Assembly (NCBI GenBank): GCA_029255685.2
Contig: CM055319.2
Span: 20,740,247-20,804,246, forward strand
Reading direction: 5' to 3'
Source: Silene conica
Lineage: Eukaryota > Streptophyta > Magnoliopsida > Caryophyllales > Caryophyllaceae
DNA: 64,000 bases
Shown piece by piece: positions 36,790-48,410 of this stretch; the stretch's first letter is position 1; every line of letters begins with the position of its first letter. Under the pieces are notes generated by a model that saw only the letters and a program-made list of their open reading frames with translations, made no database searches and was not told the origin of the DNA. The translations under genes and the position numbers were made by a program.

Positions 36790-38427
36790 ATGGACGAGAA
36801 TAAACGCACTAAGTATCCCATCTTCAAGGGAGATAACTATGCCTGGTGGAAACATCGCATGGAACACTACGTTAAGGGTACAAATTATGAATGTTGGTTA
36901 ATAATCAAAAATGGCCCCCTTGCTATCACTGTTACTGATGCCCATGGCAAAAGTTCACCAAAAAGCGAGGACAAGTACGTTGAGTCGGATTACAAAAAGG
37001 TCGAAAAGAACTCTAAAGCCATGTCCATTCTTCAATATGACATCGGTGAACAAGAGATTAATCGAATATCTGGTTGCACGTCGGCCAAGGAAATTTGGGA
37101 CACCTTATGCCTTGCATATGAGGGAACGTCACAAGTAAAGAAGTATCGAATAGATCTTCTCATGCAACAGTACGAGATGTTTGACATGACTAAGGAAGAA
37201 TCCATAAATAGTCTATCTTCTCGTTTTTCTAACATTGTCAATGAGCTTAAAAATCTAGGGAGGGTTCTTAAACCCGAGGATCTAGTTCGTAAAATTCTTC
37301 GTAACCTAACCGAAAAATGGCAACCAAAGGTTACCGCTATTGAGGAAGCAAAGGATCTATCTAATCTACCCCTTAATAAACTAATGGGCTCACTCATGGC
37401 TCACGAACTAACCCTCGTGAAGCGATCTGAGGAAAGTTCCAAAGGGAAAGGACTCGCTCTCAATGCTCTCTCAAGTGATGAGGAGGATGGAGATGATGAG
37501 TTTGCTTTGTTTACCAAAAACATTGCAAGTATGATAAATGGTAGGGGTTCTCAAAAGTTTAAGACTAATGCTAATAAACGACAGTTTCCTAAGAGAAAAT
37601 CGACTTCCAATATTGGATGTTTTAAATGTGGTGATACGGGCCACCAAATCAAAGAATGTCCAAAATGGAATCTATTTAAATCAAAGGAAAAACGTGACTT
37701 TGCAAAACAAGATTATAAAACAAAAGTCATAACGGCTATTTGGGGTTTATCTAATTCCGAAGAGGATGAAATCCTTGAGGAAGAATTAGATGCCAAGTTA
37801 TGTATCTCGTCAAATTCCTCAAAAAATGTCTCAAAATCTTCCAAAGAAAAGGTCGTATGTCTTATGGCCCATTCAAATGATTCCTACTCAGATTCAGATA
37901 ATGAGGTAAACTCACTCAAGAAAAAGGTTCGATCATTTTCAAAAGATAAAGTATGCACTTTGTTAGATCAATTCATAGATAAATGTCGTGTTCAAAATGA
38001 TAAACTTGAGGCAATGCAAGAAGAAATTGAGAACATTGCTGAAGAAAACATTTGTTTAAAAGAAAGTCTAAATGAGAATCATATGACCAGTTCTTCAACT
38101 ACTGTTGAAAATGAAATCAAGATTTTACAAAAACAGAACCGTATTCTCATCAAAAAACTGGAACAGTTTCAAGTCACAGACTCTTGCACTGTTGCATCAG
38201 ATCTTGATAAGAAACTGGACAGCCTTAACAAACGTGTCTCCATAATTACCAAGGAACGTGACTCTCTGTTGTTAGAACTCACCTCTTGTAATCGTGATAA
38301 CAAACAACTAGAACAAGTTGGAACAATGTTGAGTGATGAAGTGAGTCACACAAAACAATCTCTCGACAAATCACAAAAGCTAAATCATGAACATCTAACT
38401 GAAATTGAGACTTTGAACAAAAAGTAG
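36790..38427 (+). CDS. Gag of element C (open for 545 codons, then frameshifted)
   Basis: The start MDENKRTKYPIFKGDNYAWW matches elements B and D. UBN2-type gag domain at about 5-210 (CTSAKEIWDTL, MQQYEMFDMTKEES, EKWQPKVTAIEEAKDL). First CCHC knuckle CFKCGDTGHQIKEC at about 276-289. An acidic segment follows, then a long coiled coil (about 370-545). The frame stops at 38425-38427, but homologous sequence continues in another frame. Gag would form particles and package RNA. It stands out because pol downstream is heavily mutated while this long frame is still open. Confidence 0.88.
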   Translation: MDENKRTKYPIFKGDNYAWWKHRMEHYVKGTNYECWLIIKNGPLAITVTDAHGKSSPKSEDKYVESDYKKVEKNSKAMSILQYDIGEQEINRISGCTSAKEIWDTLCLAYEGTSQVKKYRIDLLMQQYEMFDMTKEESINSLSSRFSNIVNELKNLGRVLKPEDLVRKILRNLTEKWQPKVTAIEEAKDLSNLPLNKLMGSLMAHELTLVKRSEESSKGKGLALNALSSDEEDGDDEFALFTKNIASMINGRGSQKFKTNANKRQFPKRKSTSNIGCFKCGDTGHQIKECPKWNLFKSKEKRDFAKQDYKTKVITAIWGLSNSEEDEILEEELDAKLCISSNSSKNVSKSSKEKVVCLMAHSNDSYSDSDNEVNSLKKKVRSFSKDKVCTLLDQFIDKCRVQNDKLEAMQEEIENIAEENICLKESLNENHMTSSSTTVENEIKILQKQNRILIKKLEQFQVTDSCTVASDLDKKLDSLNKRVSIITKERDSLLLELTSCNRDNKQLEQVGTMLSDEVSHTKQSLDKSQKLNHEHLTEIETLNKK

Positions 38428-39250
38428 ATGAGGCCAAAACCTTCTATCTTAAATGGGAAGGTAGTCAGAGAGTCTTAGAATTTCTTCTAAAGCAATCACA
38501 AGACTACGAAAATCGAGAAAAGAATGTTGGACTTGGTTTCAAGTGCAACAGTAGCACATATTGTTGCATTCGAAATCACGACCCAAGCAAAACTGATTTT
38601 CGAAGAAGAAAGTATGTTGGTCTTCCTAAATACATTGTTTGTAACTATTGTGGAAATACTGGTCATGAGTTTTATGGTTACAAAAAGAGAGTCTTTGACC
38701 TAAGACAAAACACTAAAGTAGTCAAACAAGTATGGGTCAAAAGGGAAGCTTCTACAAATGAAAAGGTCAACAAGGTTGTTGTTAAGGAGGAACCCAAGCT
38801 TGTTTGGATTCCTAAACTAACTGTTTGATTTCTTATAGGCAATAGTGGGAGGCAGCAACAATTGGTAATTAGATAGTGGATGCTCTTGTCACATGACGGG
38901 AGAAGAAAACTAATTTCTCTCGCTAGAAGCCTACAATGGTGGCACGGTGACTTTTGGTAACAACAAACGAGGTGAAATCATTGGTATTGAAAAGTTGGTA
39001 AGTCAAAATCACTATGTGTCGACAAAGTGTTGCTTGTCAAAGGTTTGAAACACAATATTCTTAGCATCTATCAATTATGTGATCGAGGTAATATCGTTGA
39101 ATTTCATGCTAGCGTTTGTAGAATTCTTGATGGTAAAACCAAAAGGTTAAGTCTTTAGGGGAAGCGGGTCAAAAATGTGTACATAACTAATCTTTGTTCA
39201 TTGTCGGGTCAAACTTCATCATGCATGGGTGCTCACAAAAATTACCCATG
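38428..39250 (+). pseudogene. Gag C-terminus and protease remnant of element C
   Basis: Continues gag in shifted frame (YLKWEGSQRVLEFLLKQS). A second knuckle follows in which the last Cys is replaced by Tyr (CNYCGNTGHEFYGY), and the end is WIPKLTV plus a stop at about 38826. After TTTCTTATAG the protease follows (LDSGCSCHMTGE-like) with several stops and frameshifts. The dyad GCAACAGT-N7-ATTGTTGC lies at 38545-38567. Confidence 0.8.
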
Positions 39251-40548
39251 GCTTTGGCACAAATGATTAGGTCATGTTAATGCTAGAACCCTTAACAACC
39301 TCAAGAAACTTGACTTAGTTGATGACATACCTAACAAGAAATTTAAGTTTAAATCACTTTGTGATGATTGTGTCAAAGGAAAACAAGTTAAAAACTCCTT
39401 TAAATCCAAAAATTGTGTTAGCACTTCACGTGTCCTTGAGCTTGTTCACATTGACTTATGTGGACCCATGTTTATTATTAGCAATGGTGTTAGTCGCTAT
39501 ATTTGTGTGATTGTAGATAATTATTCAAGATATGTGTGGTTGTTATTTTTATGTTCCAAGGATCAAGCTTTTAATGAATTCTTAATTTGGGTTAAAATGG
39601 TTCAAAAAAAATTTGGTTTAGAACTTGGTGCTTTAAGATCCGACCATGAAACCGAATTTGAAAATTCATTATTTGAAACTTATTGTAATGATCATGGTGT
39701 TAGCCACAATTTTTCGGTCACAAGAATCCCTCAACAAAATGGGGTTGTGGAACGAATGAATCAAACTCTTGAAAACATTGCTAGGACTATGATCAAAGCT
39801 CTAAGGTTCCTAGGTATTTTTTGGCTAAGGCCGTAAACACTTCTTGTTCTATCTACAATCGAGTCATGATTAGGAAGATAAATAACAAAACACCTTATGA
39901 ATTACTACGAGGAAGAAAACCTAACATCTCTCACTTAAAATGCTTTGGTGGTAAATGCCTTGTTCACAATAATGGCAAAGACAACCTTGGTAAATTTGAT
40001 GCCCATAGTAAGGAAGGAGTTTTTGTTGGTTATTCTAGTCATAGTAAGGCCTACAAAGTCTACAACAAAACGAAACATGAAAATGGAGGGAAGTGTACAT
40101 GTAATATTTGATGAATCAAGTCTGTTTGTTTCTGATGATCAGGATGAAGAAGATGAATATGATGATGACTTTGAGATTGGCATGATCCGTCGTGATATGG
40201 ATCAAGTGCTAGAAGAGGACTAGCAACAGTCTGATCAACCGTTGCATGAGGAAACCGGCCAAAATTCAGGGGGAACTAACACTCCCTCACCAACAGAAGA
40301 AGCCAGTTCCTCAGGGGGAAATCTGGAAAGGGAACAACAACTAAACATGCAAACAGATGAAGAACCAAATCCTCTCTCAATAGATTCCCAAAATTCAACA
40401 GTAGCATCTACTGTTGCACCAAAAACAAAAAACTCCCCCGAACCACTTGTCCTCAAAAATTGGAAACACCAAAGTTCACATCCTCTATCAAACCTAACCA
40501 GTGATCTATATTCAGGAATAAAAACCAGATCATCCCTCAAAAATTACT
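39251..40548 (+). pseudogene. Integrase and linker of element C
   Basis: Remnant of GAG-pre-integrase and integrase core. Visible motifs are CDDCVKGKQVK, HIDLCGPM, a His-Glu change in RSDHETEF (Gly replaced after the second catalytic Asp), and [15 protein letters not shown]. Frame breaks occur near 39260, 39830 and 40090. The linker to RT (40222-40548) carries two dyads (40223-40245, 40395-40417) spaced exactly as in element B. Confidence 0.85.
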
Positions 40549-42105
40549 GTGCGTTTCATGCATTCATTTCCAAAATTTGAGCCAAACAATGTCACAGTAG
40601 CCTTGACTGATGAATACTGGACCATAGCAATGCAAGAAGAACTAAAGCTATTTGAGCGTAACAAGGTATGGCATCTGGTTCCAAGGCATGCTCAACGTAC
40701 TGTCATTGGTACAAGGTGGGTCTTTCGCAATAAGCTTGATGATGTTGGAGAAATCGTACGCAACAAGGCTAGACTAGTGGTTCAAGGGTATAATCAACAA
40801 GAAGGGATTGATTATGCTGAAACCTTTGCACCGGTAGTTAGACTTGAAGCCATACATATGCTCATAGCTTTTGCATCCTTTCAAGGTATCAAACTCTTCC
40901 AAATGGACGTAAAAACCGCGTTTTTAAATGGATATCTTGAAGAGTAAGTATTTGTTGAACAACCTCCCGGATTTATAAACAATGAATTTTCTATCCATGT
41001 TTTCAAACTTGACAAAGAAATTTATGGTTTAAATCAAGCTCCTCAAGCTTGGTATGATAGATTGTCTAAGTTCTTGCTAGAAAACGGCTCTCACGAGGCT
41101 CGGTTGATAAAACATTGTTTATTAAGTCACAAGGAACTGAACTGTTGCTTGCACAAGTATATGTCGATGATATTATTTTTGGTGCAACAAATAACGTTCT
41201 CTATAAGTATTTTTCTGATTTGATGACATCCGAATTGAAATGAGTATGATAGGAGAACTAGGATTTTTCCTTGGTCTTCAAATCAAACAAAATGAACATG
41301 GAACAATGATTCATCAACAAAAATACCTAAAGAAAATGTTAAACAAGTTTGGGTTATCCAACTCTAAACCAATGCCTACACCTATGATGTCCAAAGTCAA
41401 ACTCGACAAAGATGAAGAAGGTAAGAGTGTAAGTGAGAAGATTTATCGAGGTAAGATTGGCCCACTTCTCTACTTAACCGCAAGTCGTCCGGATATACAA
41501 TATAGTGTTTGTGTATGTGCTCGTTTCCAAGCAAATCCTAAATAATCACACTTCAAAGCCGTAAAACGGATTTTTAGGTATTTGGTTGGAACACAAGAAG
41601 TACATCTTTGGTATCCAACTCAATTTGAACTTGATCTTGTAGGTTTTTCGGATGCGGACTATGCCGGTGATCTCGTGGATAGAAAGAGCACGTCGGGAAT
41701 TGCAACTTTCCTTGGACCGTGCATAATCTCATGGGCTTCCAAGAAACAAAACACCGTTGCATTGTCCACGGCCGAAAGTAAGTATGTAAGTGCCGCTCTT
41801 TGTTGTTGCGCAAATTTTATGGGTAAGACAACAATTACATGACTACGGTCTAATATTCGAAACTAGCCCTATTTTTTTGTGATAACACTAGTGCCATCAA
41901 CATTTCAAAAATCCAATACAACACTCACGTACCAAACACATAGACATCCGACATCATTTTTTTACGTGATCAAGTGGAAAAAGACCATATATGCTTAAGT
42001 TTTTGTAGAACCGAAGATCAACTTGCGGATATTCTCACAAAACCGTTGGAAAGAGAACAATTCGAAAGGCTTCGGTCAGAAATTGGTTTACGAGACAACA
42101 TGTAA
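40549..42105 (+). pseudogene. RT and RNase H of element C
   Basis: RT motifs [47 protein letters not shown], then a stop at about 40946. YVDD is present at about 41161-41172. RNase H follows (FSDADYAG, DRKSTSGIATFLG, LSTAESKY). Numerous stops and frameshifts; the end is EQFERLRSEIGL with TAA at 42103-42105. Confidence 0.88.
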
Positions 42106-43560
42106 CGAAATGAAAAACCACTTGCTTCTCCTACATGATTGACTAAAGGAGATAACTTAATGCATGTTAAAGCTATTACTCATTACTATGTGAATATTAT
42201 GTGTAGTACAAGTAATACAAAATAAAATTACAACTAAAAGTAGTGTACTTTAAATCTTGTTGAGCCACTCAAAATTAATGCCTTGTCAAATCAAAACTAA
42301 CTCATCACCTCAAAAGTACAACCTCCCTCATTTATCCCTTGTCCCCCATGCACCAAAATTTCCAAAGAGCTTCTAAATCTCAGAAATGCCTTTGACCCAA
42401 AACTCGTAACAAAAAGGACGATGACTCCTAAAAACCGCTGCAAACACTGATGATGTCGTCCTTGTCACGGCCAAACCAAAAAGAAAAGAAAAGTGGAAAT
42501 TTGAAAGAAAAGGAAGGTGCTTCTAGCGTAATGAAAGATGAAACCGAAAGGGGATCAAATGTGAAAGACACGGAGAAAGAGGGGAACTTAGAGAGAAAAA
42601 TCATGAAAAGAGGGATAATCAAAAGAACTTGAAAGTGAGGAAAACAAAAAAAAAAAAAAAAAAAAAAAAAAACGGGGGTGTTGTCGGAAATATTGGAAAG
42701 GAAAGTGATGATGTTGGTCTTGAAGTGTTGAAAAAATCAATCTCTAAAAGAGAGGAAGAAAGCAAAGAAAATATGGAGAAAGAATGATGTTTTTAATCAT
42801 CTCAATTCAATCGATATTCTCAAACATTGAAGATATGCCACAGTTTGCTGAACTGTTGCATATACAGTCGAAGAAGATACAAAAGATCATGGATGTGTGT
42901 AATTTCGGGCTTACCACCTACTGAAAGAAAAATTGGGGTGAAGTGGAGGAAGTCACATTAGCTCAAGTTATGAAAGTCCTTCGACCCCACAACAATGACC
43001 ATGGCCCCACAAATATCTATGCCCTTTAACTCCTTGCCCAAATCCGTTTCATATTTAATCTTATCTTCCGCAACCTCGTCCCTAGCAACAATAGCCATGA
43101 GCAATGTTCTCTTCTTGACATGCTCCTTATTTAACACATTTTCAAATACAATCCCATCAACCTTCCGCGCCTTATGTTTTATCGAATCCATGAAGTGGCC
43201 ACCGGTTTTAAAAATGGTATTTTCGACACCACGATTGTGGTGCCATATGGAATGTGGCTTTCATTGATCTTTTCAGCTGAGAGGGTGGTGAAGAAGGGTA
43301 GTCCAGCTGTGGAGAAGCTGAGTGAGGAGATGACATCGGGGTTGTTGTCACGGATGAGCATGGTTGTGGTTAATGGGGTTTTGGTGAAGAAAACTCATGC
43401 AACAGTGGGGCAGAATGTTGATCAGCGAGAAGTTTTGGGGAAACTGAATCAATTAACAAAAACTATGGGGCAGCTGGTCAGGGATGTGGCATATCTGAAA
43501 GATACAATGGCCGAGTTCAACACAATGAATGAAGATCTCCTTGAACGCTTTGCCTCCTAA
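42106..43560 (+). pseudogene. Extra post-pol ORF of element C, remnants
   Basis: A Lys/Glu-rich part (42450-42632) corresponds to the charged N-terminal half in element B. After a 26-A run (about 42647-42672) and degenerate sequence, a frame at 43174-43560 reads VVPYGMWLSLIFS and ends in a Leu-heptad-like tail (GKLNQLTKTMGQLVRDVAYL). Element D has IPYGMWVSEFL at the same place, so homology is reasonable. A minus-strand frame at 42958-43191 is probably chance. A dyad lies at 42837-42859 and a degenerate one at 43399. Confidence 0.6.
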
Positions 43561-43737
43561 ATCCCAACCATCCCCACTAATTAATAACCCCCCTTCCCGT
43601 GGCTTTTAAAAAACTTGGTTCTAAGTACATTGTCTCTTTTGTTGTTGTGCTTGTTATTTTGTGCACTCTACTATGCGTTTGTGAACTATGTTTTATGAAC
43701 TTTTGCAACAGTTGCATTAGTCTCCCTTGATGATGTC

Positions 43738-43973
43738 AAGAGGGGGAAGTATTGTGGTTAACATGTGTTGTTTTGTTTCGTAACTCTTAGGCTAACGTTC
43801 ACCGTGAATATGTCTTAGCTCGTTGCTTGGAATGAACTACTTAGACTAAGGCATATTAATCTTTAACCTCTTGATCATATGTGAACAAATAATGCTAGAT
43901 GACTATACCGACCTTGGGTTTAGGGGGAAAAAATCTCACATGTTTTAGGCTTGTCATCATCAAAGGGGGAATT
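43738..43973 (+). promoter_or_regulatory. Three polypurine tracts of element C
   Basis: AAGAGGGGGAAG (43738-43749), AGGGGGAAAAAA (43921-43932) and AAAGGGGGAATT (43962-43973). The last directly abuts the 3' LTR. Multiple tracts in this region are a known Sirevirus trait. Element D has the same set. Confidence 0.8.
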
Positions 43974-44649
43974 TGTTGGAACATTTTAATTGATGATGAC
44001 AAGTCTTTATGATATATTAATTGTTTGTTCTTAAGTGGCATGTTTAAGTGTTCAAAGAAAAACAAGTGGATTGAAGAACAAAGCAACAAGATAGCATCCA
44101 TAGTGTTTCAAACATGATCAAGAAGAACAACACAAGTCAAGAACAATCCCCTTGTAACCATAGTCACAAATGTAAGAGTAAGTGTAACATTCTTGTTAAA
44201 GTCAAGTGATCGCTTAGTCATGCAACAGTCCAACAGAGTGTTGCGTTAAATACCGCATGGAGATTTTTAAGACGTAAAAAATCGTTTCGAGAAAATTGCA
44301 AAATGGTCGTCTTAGTTTTCTGGAAAAATAATTGTCAAAATCTATTTTCTGTAAAAATTGTCTTCTCTTTTGGCTCGCACGAATTAAGACGTAAAACTCG
44401 TTTTATTCGTAGTGTACCGTACTTGCAAAATATTAAAAGTTTTTAAATTGTTTACATTTTAAATGTAAGTAGTACTTAAGTATCTTGTTAGGAGACAATT
44501 GAAAAAGAAAATCTGATTTGCTTTATGAGGAGCCAATGAAAACTAAACAACACCTTTTGCTTGTCAAGTGGTTTTGCTATTATCCAATGGATAAAAGTAC
44601 ATGTTGGGTAATAGAAGTACACATTGGGTAATATCCAAGTTTTGAGTAC

Positions 44650-46136
44650 TGAAGAGTCTATTGATATGATATACTCAAGAAGAGGGGGGGGGTTGAATTG
44701 GGTATGCCTTCTTTTTAAAATCTTCTTCGATGTGTATGTAGTTGTATGATGATCGTTGAGTAGAGCAATAATAAAGTAGAGACACGATATTTTTGAAGTG
44801 GTTCAGTCTCACACTCTGAGACCTACGTCCACTATTCTCTATTAATAAAATTAGTACCAACTCTGGATTACAATTTTATCAACCCTACTCGTGCGACTTT
44901 GATGTTAGTCACAACTCAATCTAGATACCGTTAAATATCTAGCTACGACAAATACCGTTAAATATTTGTCTTACAACGAGTACCGCTAAATACTCGTTCT
45001 ATCTTACGTTAATAAGATAAAGTCTTCAATGTTTTCTTGGTGTCACAATCTTGAATGAATAAGATCAATGCTTGAGCACTTGAATCTTGAATCGGATATG
45101 ACAATGAAAAGCTCGATCTTGAAGAATATAGGAACGGCGGCTCTCTCGATTTGCGTGTATATATGTGTATGTATTTCGTGTATTTTAATGTATCATGGTA
45201 GTCTATTTATATAGAATATGTATCTAGGTAATTTAAACCCTAGATGATTTAGGAATATTACTTAAACTAGAATACTAGTCTTTTAGTAATACTACCTTAA
45301 ATCTAATCTTAATATATTTAGGAAAGATTTAATAATATACTATATGTATTATATAAGGAATTAATTTCCTAATTCATATTTAGGAAAGATCTTTATATAA
45401 TAAACAATTAGTATCCTTATTAAATCAACTTCCTAAATCATGTCAAAGATAATAAAATATATTACCATAATATAATATTAGTTAGTTTAGGACATTTAAA
45501 TAAATACATAATATTTATTTAAATAAATCCTTACACGATTTATAGAAACGTGACATGTTACACGTTTTCCAAAAATCGAAACAAACCAAATCTTAGATTA
45601 TATTTTGACAATTAAAATCATATAAAAAATCTTTAGTTTATTTTAGTAATAAATAATTATCTCATAAGACAATTATTTATTTCTTATTTAACTAAAAGAT
45701 ATTTTATATAATCCTATTAAGATTAACAATTCCATATTTAAAATAGAATACCATTGAACCACTAATACTACACGACACAAATTAGGAAACAAACGTTTCA
45801 CTTTAAACACATATATATTCCCGATCATTTCTTCATGAAATAGAGTTATAGCTACGGGCTATAACTAGAATCAATCTTGTACTAAAGCTATAGTTGATGA
45901 ATATAACTTTAGTTCATTATACGCGTTTGTGATCTTCTATCAATCTTTGACTTAGTCAATTCATTGACTAATATACTTGAATCTTTTACACTTGATAGAT
46001 TAGATCTTGTCACTAATATTCTGTACACTTAGCACACGATTATACATACGAGTATATAATATATAAATAGCTAGACTTGTCATTATCAAAACATAAACAT
46101 ATATACTATATATATATTTGAATATATGGTTCAACA
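44650..46136 (-). repeat. 3' LTR of element D
   Basis: TATATAAATA (minus) at 45204-45213. An 8-7-8 dyad AGTTATAG/CTATAACT lies at 45844-45866, and the hairpin array at 44806-44998. Confidence 0.95.
44806..44998 (-). repeat. Hairpin array with constant CCGYTAAA loop, element D LTR
   Basis: Plus-strand reading: 44921-44942 (arms CTAGATA/TATCTAG, loop CCGTTAAA), 44947-44970 (GACAAATA/TATTTGTC, loop CCGTTAAA), 44975-44998 (AACGAGTA/TACTCGTT, loop CCGCTAAA), and a related unit at 44806-44822 (GTCTC/GAGAC, loop ACACTCT). All stems are perfect although their sequences differ. The same array is in the 5' LTR (54976-55053 for the three main units). Confidence 0.95.
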
Positions 46137-46359
46137 AATTCCCCCTTTTTGATGATGGCAAGTCTTTCTTAGATTTCTAGATTTCGTGTCTAAGTGTATG
46201 TTCCCCCTCAATATAATAATGGTCATTCATAGCAAAGGTCAACTTAGGGTTTTTATCTTCTATCTATCCCATATCCTTTAAGGACCCTAAGAGACAATGA
46301 ATTACGACAAGGAGCAAGCTTAGGCAAATTCTAATCTAAGTCGCATATTTCCCCCTCTT
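46137..46359 (-). promoter_or_regulatory. Three polypurine tracts of element D
   Basis: Minus strand: AAAAAGGGGGAATT abutting the 3' LTR (46137-46150), GAGGGGGAA (46201-46209) and AAGAGGGGGAAA (46348-46359). Same arrangement as element C. Confidence 0.82.
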
Positions 46360-46874
46360 GACATCATCGAAAAGATGAGAACAAAGACATGAAACGACTA
46401 GAATAATATACGACGACACATAAGCAAGCATATAAACGAGTCGAAATACTATGACCATAGAAAATATCACACAATCACACACGGAATGTTAAAAATATAC
46501 ACAATCAATCCGAAATACTAAGCCAATGGGCCGAATGAAAAAGTAATAGTGTTTAAAGAAAATTGGGCCGGCTAGGATTCGGATAACAAAAGGCCTGCAA
46601 AAGATAGCAATATAAGATGGGCCAAAAGAAGGGAAAGTCGTGTGGGCCACATCAAAACAATAACAAGGCCGGTTAGGAGAATGTTTGGGCCAGGTAAGAT
46701 TAGGAAATCCGAAGAAGCAAAAGAGAATAAGCTTCGGATTCCTTAATGGGCTAGGTAATCAAATTGGGCCATAGTAAGATTGTTTATAAGTCCACCCCGG
46801 ACTTCTAACAAAACAACAACAACATAACAACTTCAATCCAACAGAAAGGCGAAAACAGATACGGAGATGAATCA
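46360..46874 (-). other. Non-coding 3' region of element D
   Basis: No gene seen between the extra ORF and the polypurine tracts. GGGCC and GGCCG motifs recur (46528, 46566, 46619, 46646, 46670, 46689). Confidence 0.5.
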
Positions 46875-48410
46875 TCAAGAACGGGAACTCGAGGCCGGAG
46901 TCTTTGCATACGGGCTCACATATTCGGGGCGAGTACGATACTCGAGTGTCTCCAACCGATCCAAACAACTAGACACGTTCCTCCCTTGGGCATTGAGAGC
47001 CAACTCGAAGTTAAGAATTTTCAAAGATAGCGCCTTAACCGCTTCGAGTGCTTGAGATGCATCCGTCCTTAATAATCCATGATCACGGACCATAGCTCCC
47101 CCTTGAGTAGCCAGAAACGAAAGACGGTCACTCATGCTTAGCAACTCCGAGCAAACAACCGAGACCTCCGAGCCAATTTGCACTAACTGCTTGTCTACTT
47201 TCTCCATCCATTCCTTTACCTCAACCTCAAACTCACGACTACTACCTGCACGATTTCCCGAGGTACCCGAATGTTCTTTTTCCTTTTTAATTTGACACAA
47301 CCCGAGAAGCTGATCCATTTTAGCTTCCAAGTCGACAAAGGACGGAGATGGATTAGGATGGGGTCCCTCCTCAACCGTCTTCCCGAAAGCCAAATCGACT
47401 CCATCAAACATAATTCCCATCAATTTAAGCAACTTGTCGCACATCCGATCACGGGGTTTAACACCAAAACTACAATCATCCACAGCACCCTTTTTCAACA
47501 AGAATTCGGATACCCACATTCCGTATGGGATATCGAGTGTCGAACTTGGTTTTTCTTTGATTAAAACAGAGGATACTTGACAAATTTTCGAACAGAGCAA
47601 GAATGCGAGATTGATTTTGTTTTCTTCTAACCAATGAAATAATATGATAGCTTCAACACTTGACAATTTATCACGACCACCTCTCCTAGGCAGAATCGTG
47701 TTCCAAAGATAGTTAACAAACAACTTTAATTTTGGGGAGAATGAATTTGTGAGTAGTGGAGAGACTTCAGTGGCATTGGGATCAAAGTATTGTTTGATCA
47801 TCATTTTATGTTCTTGTGTAACTACCCCCCATTCCTTTCGGGTATCAATATCAAGTCCCCTTGGATCAAGATGAAAAATCTCACATATATCTTCTAAAGA
47901 AACTTCGACATCCTTCCCATTAACTACAGCTTTCATCCCGGTTTCAGTAGGTTTCACAGAGGCAAAGAATTGAAGTAATTCAATTGGAAATATTAACCCT
48001 GAGAAATTACTAATATATTCCCACCCTTGAAACTCTAAAAATTTCTTAAAAAAGAGCAGAGATTTAGAACCATTTACCCAGGATGTCGGATAAAATCGAC
48101 CTGCGTGAATTGCATAAGGAAGGAGACGGTTGATGAGTATACCTTCGTTTTTGGTCATGCGAACACGTTCGAGACCCTCCTGAGTAGCTTCGATGGAATA
48201 GTCTTTGAACAGAGGACGAGGTTTCTTGGAATCCCTTTCTTGCATGTCGTCCGATACCGAAGATGCGACTCGGTTCAGTTTTCGACGCTTGCCTGTTTCT
48301 GGGTTTGGACTTGCGGTGGCAATGGGAGTCGGAGATGGTGGTGGTGACGGAGTAGGTGAGGGTGGAGAGGGTTTCTTTTGTTGTGAGCGAGTGGCTCTTG
48401 AGGGTGGCAT
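46875..48410 (-). CDS. Extra post-pol ORF of element D, intact, function unknown
   Basis: 511 codons on the minus strand, 572 bases downstream of the pol stop. N-terminus Ser/Pro-rich (1-40) with a basic stretch (KRRKLNR). A globular domain follows at about 60-320: HAGRFYPTSWVNGS, GWEYISNFSGLIFPIEL, FHLDPRGLDI, KEWGVV, IPYGMWVSEFLLKKG. The C-terminal part is helical and charged, without an obvious membrane segment or signal peptide. Related broken ORFs follow pol in elements B and C. Such ORFs resemble plant 'putative transposon protein' domains; SIRE1-type elements have an env-like ORF in this place, but nothing here shows an envelope protein. With no readthrough context it would need its own RNA or internal initiation. 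Confidence 0.8.
   Translation of the reverse strand: MPPSRATRSQQKKPSPPSPTPSPPPSPTPIATASPNPETGKRRKLNRVASSVSDDMQERDSKKPRPLFKDYSIEATQEGLERVRMTKNEGILINRLLPYAIHAGRFYPTSWVNGSKSLLFFKKFLEFQGWEYISNFSGLIFPIELLQFFASVKPTETGMKAVVNGKDVEVSLEDICEIFHLDPRGLDIDTRKEWGVVTQEHKMMIKQYFDPNATEVSPLLTNSFSPKLKLFVNYLWNTILPRRGGRDKLSSVEAIILFHWLEENKINLAFLLCSKICQVSSVLIKEKPSSTLDIPYGMWVSEFLLKKGAVDDCSFGVKPRDRMCDKLLKLMGIMFDGVDLAFGKTVEEGPHPNPSPSFVDLEAKMDQLLGLCQIKKEKEHSGTSGNRAGSSREFEVEVKEWMEKVDKQLVQIGSEVSVVCSELLSMSDRLSFLATQGGAMVRDHGLLRTDASQALEAVKALSLKILNFELALNAQGRNVSSCLDRLETLEYRTRPEYVSPYAKTPASSSRS

Noticed and set aside
42958-43191. Minus-strand frame within the element C extra ORF region
   Set aside because: Considered as an inverted piece of the extra ORF, but no convincing match to the element D protein.
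46875-48410. Retroviral envelope protein
   Set aside because: The position fits the env-like ORF of SIRE1-type elements, but no signal peptide, membrane anchor or glycoprotein features are visible.
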